A stretch of DNA of 64,000 nt, taken from positions 1,178,001-1,242,000 of the forward strand of contig NZ_CP106855.1 of NCBI RefSeq assembly GCF_002209355.2, given 5' to 3'. The position numbers and the translations under genes were made by a program. Source of the DNA: Bdellovibrio sp. SKB1291214. GTDB taxonomy: Bacteria; Bdellovibrionota; Bdellovibrionia; Bdellovibrionales; Bdellovibrionaceae. Below the pieces are notes generated by a model. It made no database searches, had not been told where the DNA came from, and saw only the letters and a list, made by a program, of their open reading frames with translations. This document shows, one piece after another, positions 9,418 through 17,574 of the stretch (its first letter is position 1; each line of letters begins with the position of its first letter).

Positions 9418-9945
9418 CTATAGTTCTGCGTCTCTTACGACATGCAGCTTCGTCGCCACATCGATACCAGTAGATTGATTTTTGATCGCCACCGCTGGAT
9501 TTTGCACAACACGTTGTTGAAGTTTCGTGAAGATTGGTTCACGGATCGCCAAGTTGTTGTCTTGGAGTACGCACTGACGTGCGATTTTTTCAGCAACATT
9601 GATCACCACTGGAGCTTTCAAGTTGGCTGTCATTTGCGTTGGATCATCTGGAATAGTCACAATCGAAAAGAAGCGCGCTTTATCAGCTGAAGCCAACTTG
9701 ATCGATTCCATATCCCCTTTAGTCAAATTTGCTTTGTAAGTTGGAGCAAACAACTCTGGCTCCAGAACTGGGAAAGCAATATGCGGAGATTCGCAGCTTT
9801 GCAACCAAGCAAAGATCTCATCACTTGGATCATCGAGAAGAGCGAACTTTCTTAGATCCGCAAAGCCCAGTAGGCCTTCCGGAAAAGTCAGAACATCTTC
9901 TTGTTTCAGCTCAACTTGGCCGAATCTCGATGTTGAAATGATCAT
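9418..9945 (-). CDS. fliW: Flagellar assembly factor FliW
   Basis: 175 residues, cytosolic. FliW binds flagellin and, when free, binds CsrA and blocks its RNA repression, linking flagellin supply to translation. The family pattern is clear: RFGQVELKQEDVLTFPEGLLGF at the N-terminus (here given only as landmark), FPVLEPELFAPTY, and NLKAPVVINVAEKIARQ. A GGGGG track lies about ten bases before the chosen ATG; an ATG 12 codons upstream (9981) would add non-conserved residues. It follows csrA, the standard csrA-fliW pair, but with 300 bases between them holding a structured repeat. Confidence 0.95.
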   Translation of the reverse strand: MIISTSRFGQVELKQEDVLTFPEGLLGFADLRKFALLDDPSDEIFAWLQSCESPHIAFPVLEPELFAPTYKANLTKGDMESIKLASADKARFFSIVTIPDDPTQMTANLKAPVVINVAEKIARQCVLQDNNLAIREPIFTKLQQRVVQNPAVAIKNQSTGIDVATKLHVVRDAEL

Positions 9946-10085
9946 TAGAATTCCCCCTCTAGACAAAGCGGACTTACCCATATCTTAGACACGCCAGGAT
10001 AAATTTAGGGTAAGTGCTCTTATAAATCTGGACCTAAATCCAGGGAGACTCAATAAAATTCAATGGATTGACGCAGTCCAATCAA

Positions 10086-10113
10086 CCCCGAAGGGGGCGA
10101 ACCCGCGAAGCGG
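10086..10113. repeat. Two adjacent GC-rich mini-hairpins
   Basis: CCCC-GAA-GGGG (10086-10096) and CCGC-GAA-GCGG (10103-10113) sit side by side between fliW and the 100-bp palindromic element. Read on the minus strand the loops are TTC. They may form part of the same structured leader or processing site. Confidence 0.6.
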
Positions 10114-10132
10114 AAGCCAGAAACGCAAAACA

Positions 10133-10232
10133 GATGTGTCGATAAGTAGGCAATTTCAAGGCGGAAGGAGGAAAGCGTACGCCTGTACGCTGACGACGAC
10201 CCACGCGGAAAGTGCCTGCTTAGCGGCACATC
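10133..10232. repeat. 100-bp palindromic element between csrA and fliW
   Basis: The outer 25 bases at each end are inverted copies of each other with four or so mismatches (the ends read GATGTG and CACATC). Inside, AGCGTAC and GTACGCT form a second stem with a GCCT loop. The whole could fold as a long cruciform or RNA hairpin. It has the shape of a small non-autonomous repeat, but no second copy is present in this window. Confidence 0.7.
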
Positions 10233-10245
10233 CCTCTTAAGGCTG

Positions 10246-10473
10246 TTAAGGCTTTAATAACTTGGAGACAGAACGAGACTTGTCAGCCGATACATCAGCA
10301 CTCTGAACGTTTTGTTCTTGAATAGCGACGTAAACTTCTTCGCGGTGAATCTTAGTATCTTTAGGGGCTTCAATTCCTAGACGAACTTGTTTCCCTTTGA
10401 TCTGTACTACTCTGATCTTGATATGATCATCGATAGCGATGCTTTCACCCAACTTCCGTGTGAGAACCAGCAT
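10246..10473 (-). CDS. csrA: Carbon storage regulator CsrA
   Basis: 75-residue RNA-binding dimer that represses translation by binding GGA motifs at ribosome sites; in FliW-containing bacteria its main target is flagellin mRNA. The sequence opens MLVLTRKLGESIAI and has the IKIRVVQIKGKQVRLGIEAP and HREEVY parts of the RNA-binding face. The last 20 residues are a Ser/Lys tail longer than in E. coli. AAGGAG precedes the ATG by five bases. A sigma-28-like promoter lies just upstream, so csrA-fliW is likely a late flagellar unit as well as read-through from flgL. Confidence 0.97.
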   Translation of the reverse strand: MLVLTRKLGESIAIDDHIKIRVVQIKGKQVRLGIEAPKDTKIHREEVYVAIQEQNVQSADVSADKSRSVSKLLKP

Positions 10474-10496
10474 GACAACTCCTTTTGCTGCAGTCG

Positions 10497-10523
10497 TTAT
10501 CGGTAAAATTTAGCGGAACTGTA
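10497..10523 (-). promoter_or_regulatory. Sigma-28 (FliA)-like promoter upstream of csrA
   Basis: On the minus strand TACAGTTC, 11 bases, ACCGATAA. Against the FliA consensus TAAAGTTT-N11-GCCGATAA this is 6/8 and 7/8 with exact spacing. The expected start near 10490 gives a leader of about 17 bases that contains the csrA Shine-Dalgarno site. Confidence 0.65.
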
Positions 10524-10533
10524 GGTATTATTT

Positions 10534-11616
10534 TTATCTTAGAAAGTCAAGAAGGCTTGGTTGAATAAGCTTTCCCGACGTTTCGAGAGTAGCTTTAAGG
10601 GTGCTGTCTGTCTTGTTGATGTCAGAGATAACTTGGAACGCATCCGCGTCTTCCAATTGGGAAGCCGTCGTTTTGTTATCCACGATCGCTTTTTGGAGGG
10701 AATCCATGGTGTTATTTACGGCCATAACTCTGGACCCAACCTCGGAACGAGCGAGAACTACTTGGGAAATTGCCTGATCCAGAAGATCCAGTGACTCCTG
10801 GACGCCTTCCTTGTCATTGGCTTTCAGACTGGTTTCCATGCCCTTAAGGACGTTGAAAAGGTTCACGCCTTGAGCACCTGTTACCGGGTCTTGCTTGTGC
10901 TTTCCATTGCTTTGGAACTCACTTGCGGGACCACGAGTCATTAAATAATTGCGCTCCACGTCTTCGTTCTGTTCTTTGCGGTTAATTTCTTCCTGTTGGA
11001 ACTCTTTAACGTCTTGAACTGTTGTGGGAGTCTCGTAACGAGGACGAACGATACCATCCCCGTCTAAGCCTCTGCCCAAAAACACCTTGTTACCCGGGAT
11101 ATTCATGGCAACGAAGGAGTCTTTGTTCGTTTGAACCTTCATGTCTCCATCATCACCAAAGTAATTTCCGGCGTGGTCAAATGGAGTTGTTTGAGTTCTG
11201 TAACCAGCAAATACGAACCGCTCACCCAGCTTGCGGTTACCGATTTGTACAGCCTGATTATAAATCTGTTCAATTTCTGAAGCCGTCACCATACGCGTCT
11301 CAGCGTTACCACTGGCATCATTCGATTGGGACACAGCAAGTTCTTTCGCACGAACCAAGATATCAGAAAGCTCACCCAGTGATTGATCTGAAAACTCGAG
11401 GAAAGATTTGGCGTTGTTAATATTTTTTACGAATTGAGAGTTACCGTGCTCTTCAGTTCTGGCAGCAAGTACGCGTGCTGCTGCCAAAGGATCATCAGAA
11501 GGCTTGTTGATACGTTTTTGAGTCGCGGCTTGGTTCTGTAATTCAGACATGTCTGAGCGGTTTTTGCCCAGATTCTGATTTACCTGATTGAAAGCCATTT
11601 TATCCGCGATTCTCAT
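10534..11616 (-). CDS. flgL: Hook-filament junction protein FlgL (HAP3)
   Basis: 360 residues, exported flagellar subunit joining hook-associated FlgK to the filament. The N-terminal helix pattern MRIADKMAFNQVNQNLGK, with QNQAATQKRINKPSDDPLAAARVLAAR, is that of flagellin-like HAP3; the C-terminal VMAVNNTMDSLQKAI helix completes the coiled-coil core. It follows flgK by about 50 bases. Its stop lies only 60 bases before csrA, with the csrA promoter inside the gap. Confidence 0.96.
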   Translation of the reverse strand: MRIADKMAFNQVNQNLGKNRSDMSELQNQAATQKRINKPSDDPLAAARVLAARTEEHGNSQFVKNINNAKSFLEFSDQSLGELSDILVRAKELAVSQSNDASGNAETRMVTASEIEQIYNQAVQIGNRKLGERFVFAGYRTQTTPFDHAGNYFGDDGDMKVQTNKDSFVAMNIPGNKVFLGRGLDGDGIVRPRYETPTTVQDVKEFQQEEINRKEQNEDVERNYLMTRGPASEFQSNGKHKQDPVTGAQGVNLFNVLKGMETSLKANDKEGVQESLDLLDQAISQVVLARSEVGSRVMAVNNTMDSLQKAIVDNKTTASQLEDADAFQVISDINKTDSTLKATLETSGKLIQPSLLDFLR

Positions 11617-11664
11617 CTCATATCCTTCGCTGCTTTAGCTACAGCTCTGCTCGGCTATTGCCGT

Positions 11665-13071
11665 TTATAGTCGTTTCAAGTTAAGAACTGTATCGAACAT
11701 CTCATCCGCTGTTTTGATCAAACGCGCAGATGCATCGTAAGTTTTTTGGAACTCGATCATTTTCGTCGTCTCTTCATCCAAAGAAACACCGCTGATCGAC
11801 TCTCTGATATTCGTCAGTTGATTCATTACGTTCTTTTGTGACTCTTGCGATTTCACCGCACGCTGAACCATGGCACCGACTTGTCCCACTTGCGTGTTAT
11901 AGTAGTCGTCCATAGTTGCTGTGCCACCATCCATCACCTGTCTGTATTGCAAGGCAGAGATCACGTTGGCAACCGTGTTATCACCAGCTGCATCCGGACG
12001 GGAGGCTGCTGCGATTTTAGAAACGTCATTAAAAATAGTTCTATTCATAGACATCGTCGACGCCGCACCCTTGACTTGTTCAGGTTGCTCGAAGAACAAA
12101 ACGCCATTTTTACCATGACGGTCAAAACCTTCAATGTGGGCCTTATTAACTTCTGTCGCCAATGTGTAAGCCAGATTATCGACATGAGTTAATAGATTTT
12201 CGACCACTTCATCGCGGACATTCAAAATACCACCGATACGACCACCAGTGATCTGTTCAGTTACGTTCGCTGGAGTCCCCGTACCTTGGAAAAAGATTTC
12301 CATACGATCACGAGTGTTTGTGGGTTGTGCTTTCAATTCTGACGAGCCAATACCAGAAACCAAGATCGCTGTGCGACCTGCAGTCACCGTTACTAAGCCA
12401 TCGCGCCCCTCAGCCCAAGTGATATCGATTTTATCGCCCAATTTTTTTAGCAACAAATCACGACGGTCACGTTCGTCATTGGCCGGAACTTTCTGAACTT
12501 CGATAGTTTGAATTTTTTCATTCAGGGACGCGATCTCTTTTGTGATTTCGTTGATCTCGCCGACTGTTGTTTTAAGTTGCGCATCTAGATCTTCTTGAAC
12601 GCCACGCAACTGAGAAGTCACGCGACCGAAATCCTTCGTCATACCCACCGCCGCCTCACGCACCATTGTACGAGACGCCAAAGATTCGGGGTTGTTCGAA
12701 AGTTCACGGAAACCATTAAAGAAGTCTGTTACGTATTGATTCAGACCCTTGTTGTTTTGTTCGTTATAGATTTGTTCAACACGAGAAAGACCATCAGCGC
12801 GGGCGTCTTCATAGCCCATGCTCATGCCTTCTTTTTGAATTTGTTTTTCTAACCAAGGATTATTAACGCGAGTGACGACACCGGCACGGGCACCCATACC
12901 GATTTGCAAACCACCTTCACCAATAGGAACGTTCGAAAGAAGTTCCACTCTTTGACGAGAGAAACCTTCCGTGGATTTATTGGCGATGTTATGACCGACG
13001 GTTTGCAACGCTGTCTGAGAATTCATCAGCGAGCGCTTACCGGTGTCCATCATTGCCGAAATCTTCGACAT
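11665..13071 (-). CDS. flgK: Hook-associated protein FlgK (HAP1)
   Basis: 468 residues from the chosen ATG (AGGAG six bases upstream); an ATG ten codons earlier at 13101 lacks a site. N-terminus SALQTVGHNIANKSTEGFSR-like (here NSQTALQTVGHNIANKSTEG) and C-terminus SGVSLDEETTKMIEFQKTYD are the hallmark rod/hook/HAP motifs. It forms the first junction zone on the hook. FlgN, encoded just upstream, is its export chaperone. A hairpin precedes it. Confidence 0.97.
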   Translation of the reverse strand: MSKISAMMDTGKRSLMNSQTALQTVGHNIANKSTEGFSRQRVELLSNVPIGEGGLQIGMGARAGVVTRVNNPWLEKQIQKEGMSMGYEDARADGLSRVEQIYNEQNNKGLNQYVTDFFNGFRELSNNPESLASRTMVREAAVGMTKDFGRVTSQLRGVQEDLDAQLKTTVGEINEITKEIASLNEKIQTIEVQKVPANDERDRRDLLLKKLGDKIDITWAEGRDGLVTVTAGRTAILVSGIGSSELKAQPTNTRDRMEIFFQGTGTPANVTEQITGGRIGGILNVRDEVVENLLTHVDNLAYTLATEVNKAHIEGFDRHGKNGVLFFEQPEQVKGAASTMSMNRTIFNDVSKIAAASRPDAAGDNTVANVISALQYRQVMDGGTATMDDYYNTQVGQVGAMVQRAVKSQESQKNVMNQLTNIRESISGVSLDEETTKMIEFQKTYDASARLIKTADEMFDTVLNLKRL

Positions 13072-13136
13072 TCTGTCTCCTAGAGATCGCCATCCTGGCA
13101 ATCCGTGGGGGTGGTTCGTTTATTTACACAGTATAA

Positions 13137-13174
13137 ACTAGTTTGCTCCGATTTCGTTGGAGCAATTAACTAGC
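13137..13174. other. Hairpin between flgN and flgK
   Basis: GCTCC and GGAGC, flanked by CTAGTT/AACTAG, form an interrupted stem of roughly 13 pairs around a nine-base loop. There is no T run, so it looks like an mRNA processing or stability structure rather than a terminator. Confidence 0.5.
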
Positions 13175-13699
13175 CTAGGCTTCTTTGCTGACAAAGTTAC
13201 CAGAAACTTGAGGGCCAGATTTGTACCCACCCTTTTTCTCGTAAGTTTTCTTACCAGACAAAGTTTCTTTGATATTGTCCAAGGCACCGTTCAAAGTTTT
13301 AAGAGCTGTTTGTGCATACTCTTCGTTGCTCTTGTTAATATCAGTAATACGTTTGATCAACATGTCTAAAGCGGCGTGCTGAGTGCGCAAGCGATCTGCT
13401 GCTGCTGGATTGAAAGCCATTTTCTGAGCTAGCTCCAACAGGCGTGGATTTTCAACATCGCCACCAATGATCCCCGCAAGGTCCATTGCATAGCGAGAGC
13501 GCAAAGAATCTTGGGCTCTTAATTTATAAAGAGCTTCTTCCTTCAGCGCATTGTTTTCTTCCAATGCTTCACGATCTGCACGGATAAGGATTTCTTTTTC
13601 TTTACGAACAAGATCAAGAAGTGTGCGGTAAATTTTTGTGAGTTCTTCTAAGTTGGCTTCGAGCTTCTGGAACGCTCTGTCTGCTACTGCTACATCCAT
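13175..13699 (-). CDS. flgN: Flagellar export chaperone FlgN
   Basis: 174 residues from the ATG eight bases after AAGGA; an ATG two codons earlier (13705) is possible. Largely alpha-helical with heptads (LEANLEELTKIYRTLLDLVR, then a Glu/Lys-rich helix), matching FlgN, which binds the C-terminal helices of FlgK and FlgL in the cytosol before export. Weak sequence conservation is normal for the family; its position between flgM and flgK is the main support. Confidence 0.9.
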   Translation of the reverse strand: MDVAVADRAFQKLEANLEELTKIYRTLLDLVRKEKEILIRADREALEENNALKEEALYKLRAQDSLRSRYAMDLAGIIGGDVENPRLLELAQKMAFNPAAADRLRTQHAALDMLIKRITDINKSNEEYAQTALKTLNGALDNIKETLSGKKTYEKKGGYKSGPQVSGNFVSKEA

Positions 13700-13829
13700 C
13701 TTCATCGTCCTTGTGAAGTAGGTTTGTCTATTCACGCGCTTCGTGCGCTATTTTGTTCGGAGAGTTAGTCAGCGTCCGTCGCTGTTGCGATACTAGCATC
13801 CACTAGCATCGCGTGCCGTAGGGCGAAAA

Positions 13830-14159
13830 TTAAAACTCTAGATGTTCATCAACCATTTTGTCTGCGATTGATTTCGCATCAACTTTGTAAGTTCCCTTGT
13901 CGATCATATCGCGGAACTTCGCAACTTTCGCTTCATCAACATCTGGAGCTGACATAGCCAATTCCTTGATGCGTTTTGCTTCTTGCGCGCGAGGAGACAA
14001 TTGAACTTTTGAAGAATCATCTTGAGCTTGTGCAATTGCATCTGCTTTAACATCAGCAATTTTGCTTGCAGTTTTACCTGCTACGCCTGCAGCTTTGTCG
14101 GATTTACCAGCATCAGTAAGGTTCAAATTTTGACCTACTTTATTGTGCGTAATTTTCAT
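13830..14159 (-). CDS. flgM: Anti-sigma-28 factor FlgM
   Basis: 109 residues. FlgM holds FliA (sigma-28) inactive until it is exported through the completed hook. The pattern fits: disordered, Ala/Lys-rich N-terminal half, then VQLSPRAQEAKRIKELAMSA-type and the C-terminal sigma-binding part VAKFRDMIDKGTYKVDAKSIADKM. AGAGGAG lies close before the ATG. Located directly ahead of flgN-flgK-flgL, whose products wait on hook completion. Confidence 0.95.
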   Translation of the reverse strand: MKITHNKVGQNLNLTDAGKSDKAAGVAGKTASKIADVKADAIAQAQDDSSKVQLSPRAQEAKRIKELAMSAPDVDEAKVAKFRDMIDKGTYKVDAKSIADKMVDEHLEF

Positions 14160-14176
14160 CGACAGCTCCTCTTTCT

Positions 14177-14217
14177 AACTCTGAATCTTTCAGAGTTTTG
14201 AGTGTTGGAAAACACTC
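14177..14217 (-). promoter_or_regulatory. Tandem hairpins in the flgJ-flgM gap
   Basis: Two perfect stems: AACTCTGAA with TTCAGAGTT around a three-base loop (14177-14197), and GAGTGTT with AACACTC around four bases (14200-14217). They lie immediately upstream of the flgM ribosome site, so they could set mRNA processing or attenuate read-through from the rod/ring genes. Confidence 0.55.
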
Positions 14218-14260
14218 TATCATTCTTAACATAGTACCATATCGAGACATTTCTACCAAA

Positions 14261-15316
14261 TCATTCTGAGACAGTTTCTTTCCCTGTCTGATGGTCTGGT
14301 TCCACTGTCCAGTACAAGCTTTTTGCCTCTGGGCTCAAAATGCCAAGGGTCTCGCCAGCTTGCACCTTTTTACCTGTCTCAATTTGAGACAGTTCGCCCT
14401 TGAAGACCACCTGACTTTTTAGACCATTGTCGTGTTCGATTTCTAACATAGTCTGTTTATCCACCAAGTTACGCACCGTCCGCAAAGTCCCACCCCATGG
14501 GGCTTTCACTTGATTTTCAGAGGCTTGCACCGCTTGTGCTCCCGCGACCGGAGGAGGCGTCGTTCGAGAAATGCGATACGACATAGAATCTTGATTGCGA
14601 CCCGGATGACGGAACTGATGAGCCGTAAAATTACTTTTCTCATTTAAAGCAATAGGGCCCATGGGTTTCAATTCTGTTTTCTTAATTCCCAGTTGTGCTC
14701 CGTACTTATCGATAAGCTGATCATAAATCACTTTCGAAAGACCTATGCCACCCTTCTCGCTCCACTTATCAACATACTCACCATCAAGCTGCTCACGAAA
14801 AATCTTCTCAGCCTGATTCACCTGAATAAATCCGCTCTCATGAACAGTAGACCTCATAGCCTTCATCATCTCACCCAAAAAATGTTTCTCGTACATCTTC
14901 GAAACATCTTTCAGTTTTTCATCCGCAGATTTCTGTTGAGGTCGTCCCATAAAGCGAGAAGGTAAATTTTTAAATTTACTTCGATCAACCGAAGGAGCAT
15001 TCGGATCCACAGTCCCAGCTTGAGAAGCGCCCTGCGAAGCAGCAGCCTTAGCAGCCGCCTCTTTCTCCTCCTGAGCTTTCTTTGCCGCATCCATCTGCGC
15101 CTGCACCGCCGGATTAACCTCCAAAGGAACATCCATGATCTCCGCGCGAGTTTGCGCAGCAAACGAGGCAACAAAAACCAAAGCAATTAAAGAAACATAT
15201 TTAACCGGAACAAAAGGAAGAACATGACTCCCCGACGCCACAGGAACTTCAAAGCCATCGCCAAAAGAAGACAACGCCACTGAACCCGCAAAATCACCAT
15301 TGGGTCTTCGACCCAT
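14261..15316 (-). CDS. flgJ: Rod-binding protein FlgJ fused to a degenerate LytM (M23) domain
   Basis: Exported flagellar rod-capping protein. Residues roughly 110-200 carry the FlgJ rod-binding domain (YEKHFLGEMMKAMRSTV, FREQLDGEYVDKWS, GGIGLSKVIYDQL). The C-terminal ~80 residues (VKAPWGGTLRTVRN... IEHDNGLKSQVVFKG... VQAGETLGIL) match the M23/LytM beta fold, but the zinc HxxxD and HxH ligands are missing (YWTVEP at the usual HLHFE place). E. coli FlgJ instead carries a glucosaminidase. A hydrophobic segment lies at about 38-56. The start is uncertain: ATGs at 15427 and 15442 have no ribosome site and would read through one arm of an inverted repeat; 15316 has a weak GAAGAG. Confidence 0.85.
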   Translation of the reverse strand: MGRRPNGDFAGSVALSSFGDGFEVPVASGSHVLPFVPVKYVSLIALVFVASFAAQTRAEIMDVPLEVNPAVQAQMDAAKKAQEEKEAAAKAAASQGASQAGTVDPNAPSVDRSKFKNLPSRFMGRPQQKSADEKLKDVSKMYEKHFLGEMMKAMRSTVHESGFIQVNQAEKIFREQLDGEYVDKWSEKGGIGLSKVIYDQLIDKYGAQLGIKKTELKPMGPIALNEKSNFTAHQFRHPGRNQDSMSYRISRTTPPPVAGAQAVQASENQVKAPWGGTLRTVRNLVDKQTMLEIEHDNGLKSQVVFKGELSQIETGKKVQAGETLGILSPEAKSLYWTVEPDHQTGKETVSE

Positions 15317-15349
15317 TTTATTCTCTTCACCATCAGAATCTAGCAAAGA

Positions 15350-15516
15350 GGATTGGCGAGAGGCTCCCAGCGGAGCTTTTATCAAGTTCCGCAGTGCTGT
15401 GGATAATGTAGAAAAAATGGAATTCATCGAACCACTATTCATACTAATAAAGTTGAACCATTATGAGCGAGGACTGTCCGAAGAGAAAAGCTCCGCTGGG
15501 AGCCTCTCGACAATCC
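15350..15516. repeat. 167-bp element with 31-bp inverted ends between flgI and flgJ
   Basis: Arms at 15350-15380 and 15486-15516 are reverse complements with one mismatch; the inner 24 bases match perfectly (CTCCCAGCGGAG core). The 105-base interior shows no gene. Shape and size fit a MITE-like or other non-autonomous insertion. No clear target duplication was seen. Confidence 0.75.
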
Positions 15517-15803
15517 GTCGTCGTCAGAAACTAAAAACGTGAAAGAAGAAAAAAAATGGGGAGTGAGATTCGGAGAATCTTGTGCATCCTGCACTTGACT
15601 CTTTAGAGTGTAGCTTTGGCTCAATTTGGTCACTCCGTGACCGTGCTGACCTTTTGCTTCTGTTTCCTGCGAGAAAACTTGTACTCTTGACCATCCATGG
15701 TTCGCGATCTCTTCCTCACCCTCCCCGCGCCCTAAACACTTCCATGTGTCTAAGACATATAAATTCAGTTTATTAAAAGGTGCGTCATTATGAAACAAAA
15801 ATT
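15517..15803. other. Non-coding gap between flgI and the inverted-repeat element
   Basis: Together with the element, about 490 bases separate flgI from the preferred flgJ start, unusually long inside this otherwise tight operon. A 122-codon open frame runs through it on the minus strand but has mixed, non-conserved composition and no ribosome site. No promoter was recognised. Confidence 0.5.
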
Positions 15804-16811
15804 TCACAATACTTCCAGTTCCCCGTGCAAAGCTCCAGCTGCCTTGATGGACTGAAGTATAGTAATCAGGTCTTTAGGCCCGACTCCCATCTTGTTCAAT
15901 GCTTGCACCAATTCACCAACGCTAACGCCTGTATCAAGAACTGCGACTTTCTCATCGACAGCTTTTTTGCCTTCGCCCACTTTCACGGACAATGAACCGT
16001 GAGAGATAGCAACTTTAGAAATCTTCACCTTATCACCGATCACGATCGTGCCGGTTTTTTCATTCACAACAACACGCGCTTTCATATCAGGATTGATGTC
16101 GATAGATTCGATCGTTGCAAGCAACTCGACACCGCGATTTTCATAGGAGAATGGCGTGATGATATCAATTGTACCGGCGTCTTTCGCAGAGGCATAGTGA
16201 CCACCTAACTCTTTGTTGATGGTCAATACGGTGCGAGCTGCCGTTGTAAAATCAGGATTAATCAATGTCAGGCGATACATTTTGCGAGTTGCAAAATCTG
16301 CTGTCATATCACGTTCGATCGTTGCTCCATTTGGAATTCGTCCCGACGTTAAATGTGCATCTTTCGGATCGCCACCGATAACGATGGAACCTTGTGCGAC
16401 TGCAAACACTTCGTCGTTAGCAGCACGCAATGGTGACTGCAACAGTGTACCACCAGCTAAAGAAGAGGCATCGCCCACAGTGCTGACTGTGATGTCGATG
16501 GGATTACCGGCTTTACCAAAAGCAGGCATTTTAGCAGTGATGATAACAACAGCAACGCTTTTGCTTGCGAAATCCTGGCCTTCAAGTTTGACACCCAATT
16601 TGTCAAACATGCGCACCATAGATTTGCTCATCATTTCATTTTTTCCGTCGCCCGTACCTTTCAAACCGACTACGATACCGTAACCGATAAGTTGATTCTC
16701 ACGAACTCCACGAATATTAGCGATATCTTTCAAACGCGCTGCTTGAGCGGTTTCCAAAGAAGCTGCCACCAATAACAAACCAAGAGTGATAATCTTAAAA
16801 AATTTATTCAT
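15804..16811 (-). CDS. flgI: Flagellar P-ring protein FlgI
   Basis: 335 residues, periplasmic, with a signal peptide (cleavage after TAQA). It forms the ring around the rod in the peptidoglycan layer. Family motifs: ARLKDIANIRGVRENQLIGYG-type N-terminus, VVGLKGTGDG, DITVSTVGDASSLAGGTLLQ-type, and C-terminal VSVGELVQALNKMGVGPKDLI. The ATG nine bases after AGAAGGA is chosen; one three codons upstream sits directly on that site. The start overlaps flgH by eight bases. Confidence 0.97.
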   Translation of the reverse strand: MNKFFKIITLGLLLVAASLETAQAARLKDIANIRGVRENQLIGYGIVVGLKGTGDGKNEMMSKSMVRMFDKLGVKLEGQDFASKSVAVVIITAKMPAFGKAGNPIDITVSTVGDASSLAGGTLLQSPLRAANDEVFAVAQGSIVIGGDPKDAHLTSGRIPNGATIERDMTADFATRKMYRLTLINPDFTTAARTVLTINKELGGHYASAKDAGTIDIITPFSYENRGVELLATIESIDINPDMKARVVVNEKTGTIVIGDKVKISKVAISHGSLSVKVGEGKKAVDEKVAVLDTGVSVGELVQALNKMGVGPKDLITILQSIKAAGALHGELEVL

Positions 16812-17574
16812 TTGCGGCATTCCTTCTGATGCTTACAACATCATACTGAGGGTCGAGTAGTTTTGTAGAAGTGATCCCCTCGTCATTGAAGTCCTCGGGA
16901 CGCAACATGCCTGTTAAAATAACTTTGTATTCACGTTTGCCAATCATGAAAGGTTGTTGGCCTTTCACACGGTAATTTCCGTCAGCCAGTTTTTCTACGA
17001 TCTTAGATGGAATGGCCTGAACATCTGCCAAACCTTCTTTGTCATCTTTCGGAGCGTCTGCAGCAGGAGCTGCCGCCGCTGCTGGCGCACGATTCGCGTC
17101 ACCATTTGCCGCCAAACCGTTACTTAACGGTGCTTGAGGTTTCTCTTGCTCTTCAAGTTGCTTCAACAGCTTTTTAATAACACTAACTTTTGTTTCAACC
17201 TGTTTCTGAGCCGTGCCATCCAACTTTACAGTCAGCATGTCACCTTCACGACGCATTTTGTTTTGCGCAAATAGGTAAGAGCCTTGCCCTTCCATCACCC
17301 ACGTGGAACCCGCGTTTGATTGAAGCTCAGATTCTTCTTCCATGCGATTTTTAGTCATACGTTTATACTGACGATCCGTGGGAACTTTCATGTTCGCCGC
17401 ATCAGAATATCGTGGCGCTGAATTTATTTTTTCAAGTGGCGGATTGTCTTCTTTGCCCTTTAAAGAAGCGACAAAATCATTCACTGTTGCACAACCAGTG
17501 CTAAGTATCATCGCTGCAAAAATAGCTATTACAGCAGCAAATTTAACGATGGGGGTTTTACCAAAAATCATCAT
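16804..17574 (-). CDS. flgH: Flagellar L-ring lipoprotein FlgH
   Basis: 256-residue outer-membrane lipoprotein with lipobox LSTGC (Cys about 28). The L-ring core is recognisable: GSLWVMEGQGSYLFAQNK-like segment, GDMLTVKLDG, and the C-terminal YRVKGQQPFMIGKREYKVILTG and LRPEDF motifs. A central Ala/Pro/Asp-rich linker (about 150-180) is longer than in enteric FlgH. Starts in an ATGA overlap with the flgA stop; a second ATG follows directly. Confidence 0.95.
   Translation of the reverse strand: MMIFGKTPIVKFAAVIAIFAAMILSTGCATVNDFVASLKGKEDNPPLEKINSAPRYSDAANMKVPTDRQYKRMTKNRMEEESELQSNAGSTWVMEGQGSYLFAQNKMRREGDMLTVKLDGTAQKQVETKVSVIKKLLKQLEEQEKPQAPLSNGLAANGDANRAPAAAAAPAADAPKDDKEGLADVQAIPSKIVEKLADGNYRVKGQQPFMIGKREYKVILTGMLRPEDFNDEGITSTKLLDPQYDVVSIRRNAANE

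Noticed and set aside
15439-15807. 122-codon minus-strand frame between flgI and flgJ
   Set aside because: No ribosome site, no conserved look, and it would cover one arm of an inverted repeat.
16681-16692. ACCGATAA-like box inside flgI
   Set aside because: Lies within coding sequence on the strand opposite to all neighbouring genes; no gene follows it.
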